From positions 33,831,262-33,895,261 of the forward strand of contig CM060175.1 in assembly GCA_030549775.1 (NCBI GenBank): DNA of 64,000 nucleotides, in the 5' to 3' direction. The translations under genes and the position numbers were made by a program. The DNA comes from Tamarix chinensis. Its lineage: Eukaryota; Streptophyta; Magnoliopsida; Caryophyllales; Tamaricaceae. How positions within the stretch are numbered: position 1 is the stretch's first letter; each line of letters opens with the position of its first letter. Shown here in pieces: positions 61,901 through 64,000 of the stretch. The notes beneath the pieces were generated by a model. It saw only the letters and a list, made by a program, of their open reading frames with translations. It was not told the DNA's origin and searched no databases.

Positions 61901-62484
61901 CTATAGTGCCTTGTTTGGAGAGTTGTTAGTTTTGACCCAAGCCTTTTATACATCATTGGGATCACGATAGTTTGAATTATTTGCTTGGTGAAAAGAAGGT
62001 GAGTCTAATACATGCTAAATGGATAACCTTCTTACAAACATTTGTGTTTTCTACAAGACATGTGGATGGGAAAGAAAATGTCGTGGTGGATTCATCATCA
62101 AGGAGGACCTTGGTACTTACGATAATGGTTGCAAAGCTTTTGTGGTTCAAAATGTTTAAGATTCAATAAACCATGGATGATGATTTCACTATGATCTTTT
62201 AATAGTGCAAGAAACAAGGGAGTTCTGAAGCTTATGTTATTCAAGATGGGTTCTTATTCAAGCACATCAAATTATGGGTGCCAAAGACTTCCGTTTGAGA
62301 CTTGATAATCAAAGAGATGCATACAAAATTAATTGTAGGACACCTTGGAGTTCACAAGACTTTAAAGTTGCTGCAGGAACATTTCTATTAGCTGAGAATG
62401 CAAATGGGAGTTTCAAAGACATTTAACGTTGGAGATATTAACCCTTGTTATGACAATTCAAATTTGAGGGAAAATTAAAATCAA
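58914..62484 (+). pseudogene. E5 gag-pol (decayed, integrase deleted)
   Basis: Gag is at about 59100-60000, including FDFPNFKVN then LEPFLKWFQIIVSIFEHKK near 59350-59440. A zinc knuckle is at about 60007-60066, with CFKC changed by a stop. Protease is at about 60290-60590, ending in ILLGRPWQFDRK. Reverse transcriptase is at about 60740-61510, where the YLDD catalytic motif is intact near 61335. RNase H is at about 61690-62110 (VSGVGISGVLSQE; ENVVVDSSSRR). Integrase begins at about 62330 (LGVHKTL) but jumps at about 62410 to the C-terminal tail (FNVGDINPCYDN). The catalytic core is lost. It is the best-preserved of the E1-family pols in this window, but inactive. Confidence 0.8.
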
Positions 62485-62494
62485 CAAGGGGAAA
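62485..62494 (+). other. Polypurine tract of E5
   Basis: CAAGGGGAAA directly before the 3' LTR, matching the E1 tract at 14811. Confidence 0.65.
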
Positions 62495-63503
62495 TGATGT
62501 ATGATAAAATATGCAAGAATTGAATTTCATATTAATGGAACTAATTAATCTTCATTTGAAAAGTGTCGCCCGTGAATTTGAATACCAATAGATAATTACT
62601 TTGCTTGAAACATAACAAACAAGCAATTATGGGTCTATGTGCATGTGCATGGCATGCAAGAAGGGAGTGACAACATGTATGGGGAGTATACTGGTAGGAT
62701 TTTCTAGAATTATTAAGTGATTTAACTAATTTATTAATTATTTCATAAAGTAGGAGAATAAAGTTAGCATAAAGGTAGCATAATATCTTTTAGCTTAGAA
62801 TCTTTTGGAATATGCTTTAGCTAATGGTAGAAAGATGATATTATTCATTATGTCAAGAATATTGAAATATTATAAAGAACTGAAGTTGAAGATCAACATT
62901 TAAAGTATTCTATGTGAGTTTAAGCTCAGGCAAATCGAATATCTGTGAAGGGTTTAGCTTGAAACTTTTAATCAATTTGTTAGTGTGAATTAGAGATTAA
63001 TCCAAATCTTTTCTACTATTCATAATCCATATTTTTGTTCCTAATTACAATCCAATTCCTACTCTATTTCATGCTTAAACCAAAACCTAATTTGGTATAC
63101 CAAAACCAAAACCCTAAACCATTCATTTGAAACCCTAACTATCCATACCAACAAAACACTACCTTATTTCCTCTCATTCAAACCAAGCCCTAACCCTAAC
63201 CCCAAACCACGATCCCAACCTACATCTAAAACCTAACTTTTGACACTAGCATCTTCATCAATCCATTATCGAATGTATAGATTAATTAGCACATGCCATT
63301 CAACCCATCATCATTAACAAACCACCATCATCAATTCACCAACATCATTCTTCTACCATAATTTGAATCACCATCATCTTATATCCATCACTGTCAAAGC
63401 TCTAGTATTTTAACTCACCATCGTCGAACCTTATCATCTTTTCCAATCCCATTTGAACCAATATTTTCATATAATTGAATATTATACCCTCCCAAACACA
63501 TCA
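62495..63503 (+). repeat. 3' LTR of E5 (1009 bp)
   Basis: TGATGTATG...AACACATCA, complete, with CCCTAAACC-type runs in its middle (about 63105-63200). Confidence 0.85.
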
Positions 63504-64000
63504 CAAAGATAAAGGCGTAAGGGTAACCAAACAAACTCTTATCTTTTTTAAGATTGGAAATTATTTTGATGATGTTTTATGTGATGTTCATCCTATGGAT
63601 ACTTATCACATTTTTTTTAAGACTTTAAGACAAAGCACTCAAATGGTCTGGTATTATCTTTACCTTGTTTTCATAAATTATTTGAAGTAATATATGAGGC
63701 AAGTGGTGTAGGCATTGGGGGTGTGCTCTCACAATAAAGGAAACCTGTTGCTTTCTTTAGTGAGAATTTGAATAGCCCAATACTTAAATATTCGACCAAC
63801 GATAATGAGATTTATTCTATTGTGCATTGTTTGGAGTAATGGAGCCTTTTGTACTTCATTAGGATCATGACAATTTGAAGTATCTACATGGTCATAAGAA
63901 GGTGAGTCCAAGACATGCTAAGTGCATAAGCTTCTTACATACATTTGTGTTCTCTATAAGACTTGTGTATGACAAAGAAAATGTCATGGTGGATGCATTA
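63504..64000 (+). pseudogene. E4 protease end joined to RNase H, runs off the window
   Basis: Starts with the second CAAAG and continues the protease (GVRVTKQTL; DVLCDVHPMDTYHI). At about 63618-63630 the sequence jumps straight to RNase H (FEVIYEASGVGIGGVLS), so the whole reverse transcriptase is deleted. RNase H runs to the window end, with a stop near 63735. Confidence 0.75.

Larger units (their letters stand above)
58429..63503 (+). mobile_element. E5: Ty3/gypsy element of the E1 family nested in E4 protease (5075 bp)
   Basis: Has a 5' LTR (58429-58897), primer-like site, gag-pol, purine tract (62485-62494) and 3' LTR (62495-63503), with perfect CAAAG flanks. The 5' LTR lacks about 520 bases internally and most of the integrase is deleted. 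It inserted into an element of its own family. Confidence 0.88.
37672..64000 (+). mobile_element. E4: Ty3/gypsy element of the E1 family, runs off the right end
   Basis: 5' LTR 37672-38667, primer site 38672, leader to 38895. D1 (38896-57177) sits in gag, which resumes at 57178 to 58428. E5 (58429-63503) sits in the protease. E4 resumes at 63504 and leaves the window in RNase H or early integrase. Removing D1 and one GTTAA restores sequence colinear with E1 (compare 4990-5110). Removing E5 and one CAAAG restores the protease motif WLNKDKGVRVTKQT. Confidence 0.85.

Overview
The window looks like gene-poor, heterochromatic DNA from a flowering plant. Almost all of it is LTR retrotransposon sequence of the Ty3/gypsy type, inserted one inside another. 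The only host gene I can support is at the left edge: the first two exons of a universal stress protein (USP) gene on the minus strand (463..906), running off the left end. The species cannot be named from this sequence.

Layout, using my own labels. E elements have LTRs of about 0.8-1.0 kb and CRM-like pol motifs; D elements and S solo LTRs are Tekay/Del-like with LTRs of about 3.3-5.5 kb. (1) 2092-20376: old element E2. Its leader is split by E1 (3794-15483), and E1's gag is split by solo LTR S1 (5334-10815, target duplication GAAAC). (2) About 20550-20960: fragment resembling a caulimovirid movement protein. (3) About 21050-23500: minus-strand Athila-like gag, primer-binding site and probable LTR, then unassigned AT-rich DNA. 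(4) About 23530-36998: decayed Tekay element D2, split by E3 (about 26937-33208) in the last part of pol, with its 3' LTR at 33682-36998. A second related LTR start follows at about 37000. (5) 37672 to the window end: element E4. Its gag is split by D1 (38896-57177, minus strand, target duplication GTTAA), the only nearly complete element. D1 is itself split in pol by solo LTR S2 (44660-49538). E4's protease is split by E5 (58429-63503, target duplication CAAAG).

The nesting gives a relative age order: E2 before E1 before S1; D2 before E3; E4 before D1 before S2; E4 before E5. The E elements and D2 have many stops and deletions. D1 is much younger: its two LTRs are nearly identical by eye and its polyprotein has about three stops and one frameshift.

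The most interesting material is inside the giant Tekay-type LTRs (S1, S2, D1, D2). They share a short island bounded by splice-like AG and GTAAG. S1, S2 and D1 also share a repeated CCGG(T)CCACCGG hairpin-like unit. Each of these three carries its own, different minisatellite. S1 and D1 have clear TATA boxes about 1 kb inside the LTR, which leaves an unusually long transcribed LTR portion of 3-4 kb. I found no CRISPR array, rRNA, tRNA or bacterial-type system.

All boundaries were read by eye. Clade names rest on motif recognition, not database searches.
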